Program-made: the position numbers and the translations under genes
Assembly (NCBI GenBank): GCA_021521415.1
Contig: JAIQDT010001108.1
Location: 124,001-188,000, forward strand
DNA: 64,000 bases
DNA from: Bidens hawaiensis
Lineage: Eukaryota > Streptophyta > Magnoliopsida > Asterales > Asteraceae
Reading direction: 5' to 3'
Shown: one piece after another, positions 48,092 to 59,500 of the stretch
How positions within the stretch are numbered: the first letter of the stretch is position 1
How the letters are laid out: each line of letters begins with the position of its first letter
Notes under the pieces: generated by a model
The model's input: the letters and a program-made list of their open reading frames with translations, nothing else
Database searches by the model: none
Told to the model about the DNA's origin: nothing

Positions 48092-49111
48092 ATGTCAAAG
48101 CTATGTAAACCAATCCGTTCGTTTTCCTATGCTTTTACTCTTTTTTCATCCTCCGTACACACAACCTCATCACAACAGTTACTTGAACAATCAATCAAAT
48201 CCGCCATCGAATCCAAAACTTACAACCGAATTGCAGACATTCTTAACACCTCAAAACAAACGTCTCACGCCTCCAACCCCTTCACATTCCTCTCAAACTT
48301 TAACCAACAACAAACAACCGAAATCATCGACAACATTCTCCAAAGCTTCATTCCCGTAAGACCTCGCAACCACCCTCAACGCGCATACACCTACCTCCTT
48401 TCGTTCACTCTGCAAAGCCCAAATCCTCTGCCATTGTCCTTAGCAATCTTACAACGCACCCTCCGGTCAGGCTGCACACCCGTCCCTCAAACTCACCTTC
48501 TTCTTTCGAGCGTATGGCTTCATCAAAGAAAGCAATCTGACGTTGCTGACATGTTGTTGCAAATGCATTCAATCGGTTACATACCCGACACTGGTGTATG
48601 CAATTATCTTATTTCATCTTTATGCAAAGTTGATGAATATGATGAAGCGATTCACGTCTTGCGGTCTATGAATACTGCAGGGTGCGTGCCTGATTCGGAC
48701 AGTTTCGGTTCGGTGATCGGCCTGCTGTGTCACGTTAGAAAGACTAAAAAGATTGAAGAGTTAATGAAGGAGATGGTGGTTAAGTTTAGATTATCGCCTA
48801 GGAAAGAAATAGTGGTTAAAGTTCTGAAGTCGACGCGGGCTAATAAAGACGTGCATAAAGCGGCTGAGATGGTTGTTTTTCTTGAGAAAACGGACGTGCA
48901 AATTGGGTTTGAGAGTTATGAGTTGGTTGCTGAGGCGTGTTTGGAATCTGGTTTGTTTGTTTTGGCGGGTAAAGTTGTTGTGAGGATGACGAACCGAGGG
49001 TTTATACCGTATGTGAAGGTGAGACAGAAAGTGTTTGATGGGTTGGTTGCTGTTGGTGAAGTGGAGTTTGCTTATGTTCTTAAAAAGAAGTTTGCAGAAC
49101 TGAACGCTTAG
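48092..49111 (+). CDS. Pentatricopeptide repeat (PPR) protein, P class, 339 aa
   Basis: Single coding exon. The first ~30 residues are rich in Ser, Lys and Arg with no acidic residues, consistent with a mitochondrial (or plastid) targeting peptide. From about residue 110 helical PPR units follow, with characteristic words such as YIPDTGVCNYLISSLCKVDE (163-182) and a GCVPDSDSFGSVIGLLC unit (197-213). No E or DYW editing domain is present, so it is a short P-class PPR. Such proteins bind organellar RNA and act in stability, splicing or translation. Length and unit pattern recall Arabidopsis At1g06270, from memory. The target RNA is unknown. The start is the first Met after the presumed acceptor at 48074. 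Confidence 0.9.
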   Translation: MSKLCKPIRSFSYAFTLFSSSVHTTSSQQLLEQSIKSAIESKTYNRIADILNTSKQTSHASNPFTFLSNFNQQQTTEIIDNILQSFIPVRPRNHPQRAYTYLLSFTLQSPNPLPLSLAILQRTLRSGCTPVPQTHLLLSSVWLHQRKQSDVADMLLQMHSIGYIPDTGVCNYLISSLCKVDEYDEAIHVLRSMNTAGCVPDSDSFGSVIGLLCHVRKTKKIEELMKEMVVKFRLSPRKEIVVKVLKSTRANKDVHKAAEMVVFLEKTDVQIGFESYELVAEACLESGLFVLAGKVVVRMTNRGFIPYVKVRQKVFDGLVAVGEVEFAYVLKKKFAELNA

Positions 49112-50951
49112 CGTTTTAACGTATCTTTTTGGCTGCTCTCTTAGTCTTAAGTCGTTAATTCTGGGGTTGACATGTGAAAAACCATCAGAGTTGAACTGAA
49201 GTAATGGCAGATGGAATGAAACCGATGCTGATTGCTTGGTGACTGCAGCATGCAGACTGTTTTTCATCTTTGGCAGGTACTTTTTTAAATTCATTTTGTG
49301 ACCACTTTTATTTTGATCTCACGGGTTGGGTTCTGGTTGACCTGGCGGTTTGCAGGTTGACCTGTTCAACTTGTTTAATTATGTTAAAAGTGATATTATG
49401 TCATGGCTTGAAATGGTTTGTATTCTATGCCCAAATTTAAAATTTATAACAGAGTATGGTATCAACATATTATAATTTAAAGATAAATCATTTTGTATGC
49501 ATTTGTGTTGTTTGTTGTAAAGTTGTAATTTTAGAGTATTAATATGAAAATATAAAAAAATTTAAAAAAAATTGGGTTAAACCGGTTGTGTTCGGGTCAA
49601 CTCATGATAAACGATGTCATGTTCGTGTTCACATGTTTGACATGGTTATCGGGTTCATGCCTGGTTTGACCTGCAACCCATGAACATGACCCACTTATCA
49701 CCTCTAGTCACATAGCATTGGAATTTACTGGATGCAATTTTTACCCCTTTAGGTAAGTTAGTCTGTATGTGTTTTTACCCCTCAAACGGGCCAGTTGGGT
49801 AAAATTAAAAAAAAAAAGTAGGAAAGAAAACGGGTCAAGTTGGTTAAACAGATGGACTGTATTTCAAAATGCATCAAATCTAATCATTTTTTTAAAATGC
49901 AGATAATGATTGTAATAATTAGGTTTTTGCTATCATATTTGACACATTAACGATTTACTAAAAGAAAAAAAAAGATCAAAGAGTGTTTGAGTTCAAACCG
50001 ACTTGGATCTCATTTGACACACTTGCGAGTTTTTGTTTTCATCACTGGAGTATGATTTGTTGTCTGGTTGTTTGGCAGAAACACTTGCCTTATGAAGCAT
50101 TAATCTTATATCTTAAGCCTGAGTTTGTGATATAGTGTTCGTCTAAATCATGTCTTGTGTGTTACAGGTGTTGACTCAGAATTTATGTTATGCTACTTGT
50201 ATAAAGTCTAAGATTGGAAATTTGTGTTTCGGATTGGCACGTTTATATATCCAGACCTGGTTGTTTATTAAAATAGGTTAGTCTTATCAACGCGTTTGTA
50301 CTCGGAACTAGAACAAATGCACAAGATGAATATTTGGGCATAAGCAACTGAAAAGTAGTGTAGATTTTGATAGAAATGAATTTGAATATGTAACTTATAA
50401 TATTTGGATTTTTAATTGTATTTTTGAATAAGTTGACATTGAAAACTAGTTGGATTGGTCAATATCTGAGTCACCTGTTTACAAGTTTATATCCTATTAA
50501 TGACACTGCCTTGCTTTATATCCTATTAATGACACTGCCTTGCTTTAGGTGTCTGATACTTGTATCGTGTCAGATATTGTTTAGCACACGTTACTTCGAC
50601 AATCATCTTTGCATTGGTATCCTCCCGCATTTTTTTTGGTAATCGTTTCAATATATGTATGTTTTGAGTCATAGATCGGTTGTTTGGGTTCACGAGACGT
50701 ATAATAGAACGTACATAGGACAATTCGGAAGTGTGCAGGTACCAAACATTTTGATGTCAAGCAATTGCTACTTGATAAGGCACACAAGTTGGAAGTACTC
50801 TTTTATTTATATAATGCATTGAGAATGTATCATGATGTAGCATGATATGAAGATAGAAGTTACCAATTATGTGGAAAGGTGTGTGATGTACTTACAATTG
50901 AAGATTAAGCATCAAAATCCATATAAGAAAATCCATGGAAGTTGAACCATA
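49112..50951. other. PPR 3' flank and intergenic DNA
   Basis: No gene is seen. The segment about 49310-49705 contains GGGTCAACTCATG, GTTTGACCTGCAACCCATGA and TTATCACCTCTAG words typical of a plant MITE, with unclear ends. Confidence 0.45.
50490..50547. repeat. Perfect 29-bp tandem duplication
   Basis: The unit TATCCTATTAATGACACTGC plus nine further bases occurs twice without a spacer, at 50490-50518 and 50519-50547. This looks like a recent replication-slippage event. Confidence 0.9.
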
Positions 50952-50954
50952 TAA

Positions 50955-51983
50955 GGCTAAAGGATATGACTCATCTGAGTCATCCCCTCAATCGTCATGC
51001 CCCGCATCACGTTAGCATTTTCTCCATCGTTCAACCTCAGCTAAGGGTATGGATCATTCCCCTTATTCTCCATTATTATTCACCATTCTACTTATTCTCC
51101 ATTATTATTCACCATTCTATTATTTAATATTATAAAAAATTGAAAAAGAAAAAAAAACAGAATTAAATAAAATCCTTATTGGCCACTGACCCGCGTGACA
51201 ATGGTCAGTGGCCTCAGGTCACTACTGAAATGAAGAAGGAAAGGGGTGGTGTTCACTTGAGGTGCACAAAAAACCCGTATCCGGAACCGGACCCGAAAAA
51301 ATTACCCGAAACCAGGTTTTTTTATACTCGGGTATTTTATACCCGAAACCGGAACCGACCCTACCCGTAGGGTATGGATAGGGTATGCATTTTGAGGTCA
51401 ATACCCGTACCCGGAACCGTACCCGTAAATACCCGGACCCGGTCATACCCTATACCCGCTACCCGGTTATACCCGATACCAATTTTCTAATACTCGAAAT
51501 AATACATGAGTTTTTATAGTATATTTTTATGTTTACTTCACAACTTTTATGTTTAAGTTTTTGTAAAGTAAATAATTTGTAATTAAGTGGATTTATGGTT
51601 TTTGTAATATAGTTTATTTATTTATATACATTAATAAGCAAATTTAAATTTTAAACAAATTAAAAATGTATAAAAAATTTACAAATTCAAAACCGGGTAT
51701 TAATACCCGGACACATACCCGGTCCAATACCCGAACCCGATAATACCCTACCCGGGTACATAGGGTTGAGTTTTTTTCCTCAATACCCTACTCGAACCCT
51801 ACCCGATTTCTCTTAATACATGATTTTCTAATACTCGATAATACCTGAAAACGGTTCATACCCAAACCCGGGTATTAGAGAAAACCCGATTTGTGCACCT
51901 CTAGTGTTCGCTAGCCTCATTTGAATTAGGGGGCTACCACATCATACTAGTGGAGAGTGCCAACTGATCCATACCCTTTAGCC
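50955..51983. mobile_element. Tourist-like (PIF/Harbinger) MITE interrupted by another MITE
   Basis: The left end GGCTAAAGGATATGAC and the inverted right end GGCTAAAGGGTATGGATC are terminal inverted repeats, each flanked by TAA (50952-50954 and 51984-51986). Without the nested element the original would be about 375 bp. A perfect 10-bp stem GGCCACTGAC/GTCAGTGGCC lies at 51181-51213. Confidence 0.75.
51257..51903. mobile_element. hAT-type MITE nested in the Tourist-like MITE (647 bp)
   Basis: It starts TTGAGGTGCACAAA and ends TTTGTGCACCTCTA, with an 8-bp duplication GTGTTCAC (51249-51256) and GTGTTCGC (51904-51911), 7 of 8 matching. The interior consists of ACCCGGACCCG/GGGTATTAATACCCGG-type words on both strands. 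It has no coding capacity. Confidence 0.85.
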
Positions 51984-52126
51984 TAACAATGAGGTTACCA
52001 GCTTGCTAAAGAAAATAAGTTGAAGGTATCATCATAGGATTAGGAGGTAATATATGTTTCACTTTCAAATATGAGGAAAGTTGAGTCCTAGATTAACCAA
52101 CTATATATGCCATTCAAAGTTATGCT

Positions 52127-52400
52127 GATGCGGGAGCATCTATTTAAAATTTAAATTTATTTATTGTTTTCTATTTGTTCAAATTTCAAATTCTAAGTTT
52201 ATCTTTTTATTGTTTTAGTATAAATAGTGTTATTAGGTCTCTTGTTTAATTAGTTGTTTATGTTTAATAAAAGAATTCGTAAGCTTTAAGCTTGTTTACC
52301 GAGTATTTCCGTTTGAGTTATTTTGATAATGATCATTGTTCTTGAGTCATTTGAGTAAAGCCGTGGATTCGGTATCATATGGCTTGGGTTAAAGAAATGG
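52127..52400 (+). other. Possible LTR fragment
   Basis: Starting TGATGCGGGAGCATC, the stretch has a TATA box (TATAAATAG at 52219-52227) and an AATAAA signal (52266-52271) spaced as in a short Copia-like LTR. I find no second copy, primer-binding site or target-site duplication. It may be a solo LTR remnant or chance. Confidence 0.25.
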
Positions 52401-54300
52401 CTTATTTCTTAAAACTATCATGAGAGTTGAGTGACACCCATAATATTACCGTGTTTTCATATTTGTGCCTTTCGATGATATTGAAAACGTGAGAAGCTAA
52501 GATACATGGAAGAAGCTACGACGGTTCTTGTAAAAAAAGATGAAACTAAAAAAACAAATAAGTTGGTTTGTTTATAGTCGAAAGGATGTAGAGTTACATG
52601 GAATCATAAGACGAGAAAAGTACCCTGGTTTATTTTCTTGTTTATTATCATGATTATAGGAACAAAATCCTATACTGTATAACATACGTGTATCAGTATA
52701 TCCACCATAAGTCTCACTGGTCTACGACACCAACTCGTATACACCATTATCCTTAATAGTCTTCGACACCAACTCGAATCGTAAATGATTTTATATGAAT
52801 ATTAGAAAAGAATGTATTGATTAAACTAGTTAACAACTGGGCCTAAACTGAGTGGGTTGCTCATTTGACCTTTGGAACCATTCAATGAGTACAATGTATA
52901 TTCTAAAAGACCATATTGATGATGTTCAACTTTAAGTGGAGAATCATCAGCTGAGTAAACCATCAATTGCTTTCATACATACTTTCTAGGATTGGACAAC
53001 TTTCTTTTTAAATTATTCATATCCATACATAGACATATATATCTAAGCTGTCATTCAACATTCTACATCTAAGTTGTTAGTTAGACCACATTGATTCCTA
53101 ATAGAAAGTGACATAATGCAAATGATTGGAGTATTACATAGGGATCTCTTTTTTTAGAGGTTTTATAAATTTGGTAGCGTTCCCAAAGTTTTATGATTAG
53201 AAGATATCAATTTAATATGAAAATTAACGACTTAAACATACACGTGAATTATGTCAGTTAGTGATTTCTAGGTTTTTAGACGAAAAATAGGATAATCAAG
53301 TAAAACTTAGGGAGAGTTTTTAGTTACGGAACCGGAGCCCTAATCAGTTGAGTTTGGGTCTGACGTCACATGATTCCACTTGTATATACTTTCCTTTTCG
53401 TTGTTTATGGGCTTGTAACTCAACTCGTTGCCCAACTATTTATACGTTTGAGTCTTTTTTGTAATGTTTCCTAGTATCTAGCCAGTCCATATAAGAGTAT
53501 GTTAATTCTCGGAGCAACTCTACTATTAGGGTCTTGATTCCCGCACACACACACACACAAAATTAACTACAGAAAGCTAGAGCACAGGGAGTTACGTGGG
53601 TTGATTACAGTGAGAAATATACGGCCACAAACTGCGAACAATATATAGCTATTGCTTTGCCTCTCACTCTCATGAGGAATTACATGAGCGAACAATATAT
53701 AAAGATACATATGGGCTTATAATTTAGAGTTTAGACAACAAGAAAACTAAACATACCTAAATAAAAAGAATAAGTGTTGACCCACAAGCCTCACCTGTCT
53801 TCGATCTCTATTAAGCCAATAACCTGTCTCTTGTCTTCGTTAAACCAAGTCCAGACCCGAGAATGGGTCTCCACACACTCAACATATGCGCCATGCCCCT
53901 ATATGCGGACCATCCGTTTCTTATTTTTTGATTTAATTCGGTTCACATTTGAACTTGAGTTTATTATTAATTTTTAAAGTTGCTTATGATAAGTGCAAAA
54001 CATTGTTTGGAAGAAAGAAAGAATTGTTACTAGTCCAGTTGGTTATATTTCATGCCTCTAAACTATATTAACATGTTTAAAACATTTAGTCGACAAGCAG
54101 CCTATTATTTATTTATTTATATATTTTTTTGCATTAGACAGGCAAAATAATTACCAAATCCAACCAAATCCTTTGCTAAATAAAATAGAAAGACTCAACC
54201 CAGGTACCCAAATAGTGGGTCCACACCTCACTAATCTTTTTTTTTTTCATCTTTTTAAGCACACCTTATGTATGAATGTATGATCAAATATCAAGTATCA
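52401..54300. other. Intergenic region upstream of the CLE gene
   Basis: AT-rich, with an AC microsatellite at about 53544-53559. No gene recognised. An open frame at 53774-53977 has no recognisable content. Confidence 0.5.
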
Positions 54301-54314
54301 ATGATGAAAAGGGC

Positions 54315-54322
54315 TATAAATA
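54315..54322 (+). promoter_or_regulatory. TATA box of the CLE gene
   Basis: TATAAATA in GGGCTATAAATAGG lies 36 bases before the ATG at 54358. Transcription about 30 bases downstream would leave a leader of only about 5-15 bases. Confidence 0.75.
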
Positions 54323-54357
54323 GGTCTAAGTGAGATCACTTAGCAAATATCTCCAAC

Positions 54358-54579
54358 ATGGTTAAATGGCATATTTGGTTATGTGTTATGTTACTTATGT
54401 TTTCTCACACGAATGCACGATGGGTAGTTGAGCCGTCGTTTGAACATAGGAAGAGCCTGACTGCACCCTTCAAAGCCATGTTCCAACGGAAGTATAAAAA
54501 TGGGGACGTTATGGAACTGGGAGGCGGATATGCACCAACGCGTCTGAGCCCTGGAGGACCTGATCCTAAACACCATTAA
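54358..54579 (+). CDS. CLE peptide hormone precursor, 73 aa
   Basis: A short intronless precursor: a hydrophobic signal peptide (residues 1-20, ending HTNA), a variable middle region, and the CLE motif RLSPGGPDPKHH as the last 12 residues (62-73). It ends exactly at the motif, as in CLE1-7-type genes, whose mature peptides have nearly the same sequence. The first Pro of GGP-type motifs is often hydroxylated and the 12-mer is released outside the cell. It is then perceived by CLV1-like leucine-rich-repeat receptor kinases. CLE1-7 genes act mostly in roots, in nutrient responses and stem-cell control; that role is inferred from the motif. The ATG follows a clear TATA box. Not split by any repeat. 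Confidence 0.93.
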   Translation: MVKWHIWLCVMLLMFSHTNARWVVEPSFEHRKSLTAPFKAMFQRKYKNGDVMELGGGYAPTRLSPGGPDPKHH

Positions 54580-55208
54580 TCGTGTTCGTGTTTGTTTCTT
54601 TCTTATTGATCATTTGTTCGATCTTTTGTGTCTAGTCAACGGTTAATTTTTGAAGGAATACTTCATTTGCATGTCCAAGAGTTTGTAATGTGTGCTTTCT
54701 TCAAAATCTTTGCATGTAATCTTTTCGTACAATATACAAGTGTTAATTATTCCATGCAAATGGATAAGAATCCGATCAAATTCATTTATATATGGTTATT
54801 ACTAGAACTTTTAATGGCGGCAAGAGGCTAATTTCTATCGTTTAAATAAGAACGGTATATCTTTTGTATCACATGTAAACTTACGAAACACCACCAATAC
54901 TCTATTAAACAAAGAGATCACGTTTATGCCATATATACATGTGACCTTCAACGAGGTTAAAGGCAGAAAACCAGTTAAAGTTGTATTCAAACGTTAATTC
55001 CCACCTCCCACCACCACCCATGCATGAAGGTTAAAATAGGTATTTTTTTTTTCACAAGAAATTATCATTTCAAACCTCTACTTCTTCAGTGATTTTGCTC
55101 TATAATTATGTAGAAAATAAAAGATTAAACTATAAAACTGGTCATCCTTTTTGTATCACTAAATCTAGTTAGATCATGAAATTGCAAACGAGTCGAACTC
55201 CTAAGGGC
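54580..55208. other. CLE 3' flank, no further gene seen
   Basis: AT-rich sequence. The open frame at 54628-54831 is probably 3' UTR or intergenic. Confidence 0.5.
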
Positions 55209-55209
55209 A

Positions 55210-55249
<40 letters not shown>

Positions 55250-55450
55250 GTACTCAGTATATCCCACCAATAGCAAAGCTATGGTAGGGTCTGAGGAGGG
55301 TAAGATGTAGGCAGCCTTACCTCTACCCCATAGGGATAGAGAGGCTGCTTCCGGTGAGACCCCCGGCTCGATAGTAGTTTTGCATCAAGCCTTGGACATA
55401 AGGCACATAACACTCAATCATCGGGACACCGGCTGATCGGTGCATGTACC
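55209..55450 (-). mobile_element. 3' end of an RTE-type LINE or Au-like SINE with (TCA)n tail
   Basis: Read on the minus strand, GGGGTCTCACCGGAAGCAGC, a GGGATAGAGGTAAGGC-like stretch (here GGGGTAGAGGTAAGGC) and ACATCTTACCCTCCTCAGAC appear in that order. They end in a 12-13-fold ATG/TGA tail (55212-55249). These words are the conserved tail shared by plant RTE-clade LINEs and Au-type SINEs. The 5' limit is not clear and no Pol III boxes are evident, so the class is uncertain. Confidence 0.65.
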
Positions 55451-55908
55451 CTTATCTTTCAGCTATCAACGCCACTACATGATGCCTGATTAACCGTCCG
55501 TCACTTTTAACGTTATTTTCACGAGATTAATAAAATAACGTCAAAATTAGTGCAATTTCACTTTTGCCCACCCGAGGGTTCACACATATATACATCATAT
55601 GTGCGCACCGCAAGCAGGGCTAATATAAGCTCAAGTTTAGCCCCGATATTCAAGGGAACGTTTTAATGCTCAAATATGCACATTTAACTTTTCGCTCGTA
55701 TCATAACTCTTTTAGATCTTAATCTCTCGAATCTGCTGTTGGTTTAACTTAGTTTAGTTTTCAGCTTTGAGTCTTTGACAAGGATAAACAAAATATCACT
55801 ATACGTGGAAGTTGGAAAGACTTTTCTTTCTACTAAACATCACTCCAACTCTAATATGTGTGATTTCGTGACCTTACATAGAAAATATATTTATCATCAT
55901 ATTCTCTA

Positions 55909-56450
55909 TGGGTGTTCACGGTCCGGTTTTCACGGTTTTTAGGTCAAATCGTGAACCAAACCGTTAGTAACAGTTTTTGATTTTCGTAAACCAAAACCGA
56001 ACCGTTGAACTCGTAAACCGAACCAAACAGAACCATTAATAACGGTTTGGTTCCGGTTTGGTTTCGCGGTTTGGCCTTGTTCGGTCTTTATACAAATTGT
56101 CCAATATAATTCATGATATGTTAATATTGTACAACTCATAATATTTATCTAATTTAACAAACAATTGATTTTTACTTTTTTTAAAATCTCATTTAAGAAA
56201 ATAAATGGCAAATTAAAGTTTCTTTCATTTTCGATTTGGGTTTAGCCCACTTTTTTGTTGACTATCAATATTTTGATACATATTTAGGAGTGTCCATGTA
56301 TATACACATATATATAATACAAAATACTATATATGTCTAGTTATAAATTTACACACACACACACATATATATATATATTATGAAATATTAAAAAATACAT
56401 ATAAATAAATCATACGGTCTGGTCCGGTTTTATGCGGTTTTATGTTAGGG
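55909..56450. mobile_element. Probable degenerate hAT-type MITE
   Basis: It starts TATGGGTGTTCACGGTCCGG and has AACCGAACCG / CGGTTTGGTT words on both strands, then AT- and AC-microsatellite DNA (about 56350-56380). The expected GTGAACACCC end is not found, so it is truncated or the end is mutated. Confidence 0.4.
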
Positions 56451-57490
56451 AGGTACTGAAGTCAACTTATCATCGTACTTGCTTAAAATGGAACATGAAG
56501 TCTAATAGTCTATTTATACGCATTGGCTTTTCTAATTTTAGAATATTCTTGTAATATTCCTGATAAAGTTCTTCATTGTAAACGGCGCAACTTGTTGCTC
56601 GTTTACCTGCCACTTTATTGTAAACATTTTCTAGAAATGAAAATAGTAAATGACAAAAATTCAGCTAAAAAAGAAAGTTCTTCAACATATGTCTTAAATA
56701 TACTAAAACAGTCACTAGACAGTAATGTATTTCTAACGTACACCACCACCTAAACGGCTAAACATATATACATAACTGGATACGGATATTTTTAAAGTGT
56801 TTTTAAATGGCGAATTTCTTTTGTCGTTTGTGAGAATTGAACTAAAGACCTCTTCTAATCCAAGGTGTTTAAAGACTCTTTCTTTGCCAGTTGACTACTA
56901 ACCCATTGATAGAATTTTTTTAAGTGAAATGGCATGTCTAGAAATTATTTATCTTTATGGGTTGAGGAAATATCTTAAATCGACAGTATTGACACGAACA
57001 ATAAGAGGACAAGTCTTCTTTTGACTTTCAAAGATTGAAAGAGTGGAAACGCCAGTTCGATATTGGTCTTGATTCTATCTACGATGCCTGATATCTTTGT
57101 GATTTTTGGTTCGATCCTGAGAGAGTCCAGGTTTTACCACTAGTGGATCTTTGAGCGTGTTTTCTATTCCCGAAATTGAAGATAATTTGAAGGCGTTTTA
57201 AGACTTCGTATGATTAAATTGAGTTAGCTGACGATCGCCTTTTGTTATTGGGTCGCACGTAAACTTTTTATCTTTTGTTTTTTTTCTGTTAAAAAAAAAA
57301 AAGTTGAAGATTTTAATATGGAATCCATGTAATCCATCCAAAATTGTCTTGTCCACGTCACAAATTCAACATATAGGACCATAGAACCGTTAGTAAACCA
57401 CACGCGCCACCACAGCGCGTAGGTGAGCTCCTTCCACTATACACAATTACATCATCCGTCCATCAATCCAGTCCACGTCATCTTCACTAA
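56451..57490. other. Intergenic region, no gene seen
   Basis: No recognisable gene. A poly-A run lies near 57292. GC content rises after 57330 toward the presumed GTE promoter. Confidence 0.45.
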
Positions 57491-59500
57491 TCCTCAGCCG
57501 TCCGATCTGCTCCACTCCGTTGAGCCATCCTTGGTGCCAGTATCGGTGGCCGTTTGATCATCCTTCAGATAAGTTAGAGAGAGAGAGAGTAGAAGTAGAG
57601 TTATCGGCGAAGAATCCAATGACTGAAAACAGGTTCGTTTTCGTAACACTACCGTGTTATTCGTTTGATTCGTGTTCATTAATTGACGCTGTGTTGACTT
57701 GTACGTGTTCGTACAATCGAAGTTGATTAAGCTAGGGTTTATGGATTGTGAGTAACGTGAAGTTAATTCACAGTTTGTTTCAGTTGAAGTTAATTATGCT
57801 TTGTTTGTGTACAGTAGTTGAAGCTGTGTGAACTTGTACGTGTTTATACAATCGAAGCCTGTTAAGTTAGGGTTTATCGATTACATGTAATAGTTTAACA
57901 GTCTCGTGGTGGCTTTGTTTCAAGTGAACTTGATTATGCTTTGTTTGTGCACTGTAATTGAAGCTGTGTTAATTTGTAGATATCCGTATAATCGAAGACG
58001 GTTGAGTTAGAGTTTATTGATTCCGTGTAACGATTTGTTTTAGTTGAAGTTAATTATGCTTTGTTTGTGTACGGTAATTGAAGCTGTGTTAAGTTGTATA
58101 TGTTTGTACGATCGAAGCCGATTGAGTTAGTGTTTGCTGATTTCATGTGATAATTTAACAGCTTGTAGCAGCTTTGTTTCAAGTGAGCTTAATTGTGCTT
58201 TGTTTGTGCACAGTAGAAGTTAATTATGCTTTGTTTGTGTACAGTAATTGAAGCTGTGTATGACTTGCACAATTGAAGCCGGTTGAGTTAGGGCTTACAG
58301 ATTTCGTGTAATTGTTTGTTTCAATTGAAGTTAATTATGCTTTGTTTGTGTACGGTAATTGAAGCTGTGTTAAGTTTTAGATGTTTGTACATCGAAGCCG
58401 ATTGAGTTAGGGTTCACGGATTTCATGTAATGATTTGTTTCAGTAGAAGTTAATTGTGCTTTGTTTACAGTAATTGAAGCCGTGTTAAGTTTTACATGTT
58501 CGTACAATTGAAGCTGATTGAGCTAGGGTTTACGGATTTCGTGTAACGGTTTGTTTCAATTGAAGTTAATAATGTTTTGTTTGTGTATAGTAATTGAAGC
58601 TGTGTTAAGTTGTACATGTTCGTGCAATCAAAGCTGATTGAGCTAGGGTTTACGGATTTTGTGTAACGGTTTGTTTCAGTTGAAGTTAATTATGTTTTTT
58701 TTTGTGTATAGTAATTAAAGCTGTGTTAAGTTGTAGATGCCCGTATAATTGAAGTCAATTGAGCTAGGGTTTACGGATTTCGTGTAACGGTTTATGCGAA
58801 TAGAAGTTAGTTATGCTTTGTTTGTGTACGATAATTGAATCTGAGTAAGGGTTTACCTATTTCGTGTAATCATTTGTGTCAATTGAAGTTAATTATGCTT
58901 TGTTTGCGTACAGTAATTGAGGCTGAGTTTACTTGTACATGTTCGTACAATCGAAGCTGGTTGAGTTAGGGTTTACCAATTTCGTGTATTAATTGAACAG
59001 TCTCATATGTTCTAGGATAGTAGCTTTGTTTCAGTTAAGCTTAATTATGCTTTGTTTCTGTACGCTAATTGAAGCTCTGTATAACTGTAAATCCGTACAT
59101 GTTTGAACGGTCGAAGAAGATTGAGTTAGGGTTTTTAGATAAGAAGAAGAATTTTAACAGTTTCATAGTGAAAACCTAGCATCCGAAGACAGAAACCTCA
59201 GAACTTAACAGTTTCGTAAAATTGAGGCCGGTTGAGTTATGGCTTTCCGATTTCATATAGTTATTTAACTGTCTCATGTTTGTATTTTTGTTTTCAGTTG
59301 AACTTAATTGTTCTTTGTTTCTGTGCAGTAATTGAAGCTCCGTGTAACCGTAAATTGGTATACGTGTGTACAGTCGAAGAAGATTGAGATAGGATTTTTT
59401 TGATTTCACGTATGGAATCATAGCAAGAAGAAGTTTATAAACAGTTTCATAGTCAAAGCCTAGCTTCTGAAGATCGAAACCTCGAATTAAGGTTGCAGCG
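57491..59500 (+). promoter_or_regulatory. GTE promoter and leader; probable 5'-UTR intron 57633-59498
   Basis: A TC/GA-rich leader-like stretch (GAGAGAGAGAGAG near 57580) ends GAAAACAG|GTTCG, a possible donor at 57633. GGTTGCAG at 59491-59498 is a good acceptor two bases before the ATG at 59501. If used, the intron is almost entirely the tandem repeat array. A small ATG at 57619 in the leader would give a very short upstream frame. Model from signals only. Confidence 0.45.
57670..59470 (+). repeat. Degenerate ~120-bp tandem repeat array with telo-box motifs
   Basis: About 14 diverged units with a usual spacing of 115-140 bp (range about 80-160) share GAAGTTAATTATGCTTTGTT, then AATTGAAGCTGTGTTAAG, then TTGAGTTAGGGTTTACGGAT. 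The TAGGGTTT core (reverse complement of the plant telo-box AAACCCTA) is exact at about 57733, 57868, 58523, 58643, 58764, 58967 and 59128. The same place is one or two bases off in most other units. The array ends about 30 bp before the GTE start codon. Confidence 0.85.

Larger units (their letters stand above)
46847..49111 (+). other. PPR gene transcript model with a 5'-UTR intron
   Basis: A leader-like stretch ends TTTGAAG|GTAAGA, giving a good donor at 46921. TCTGCAG|GC at 48073-48075 gives a good acceptor 17 bases before the ATG at 48092. The implied untranslated intron is 46921-48074 and contains the two MITEs at about 47113 and 47540. This is a model from splice signals only. Confidence 0.5.

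Noticed and set aside
48791..49294. 167-codon minus-strand frame opposite the PPR gene
   Set aside because: Antisense shadow of the PPR coding exon without a recognisable domain.
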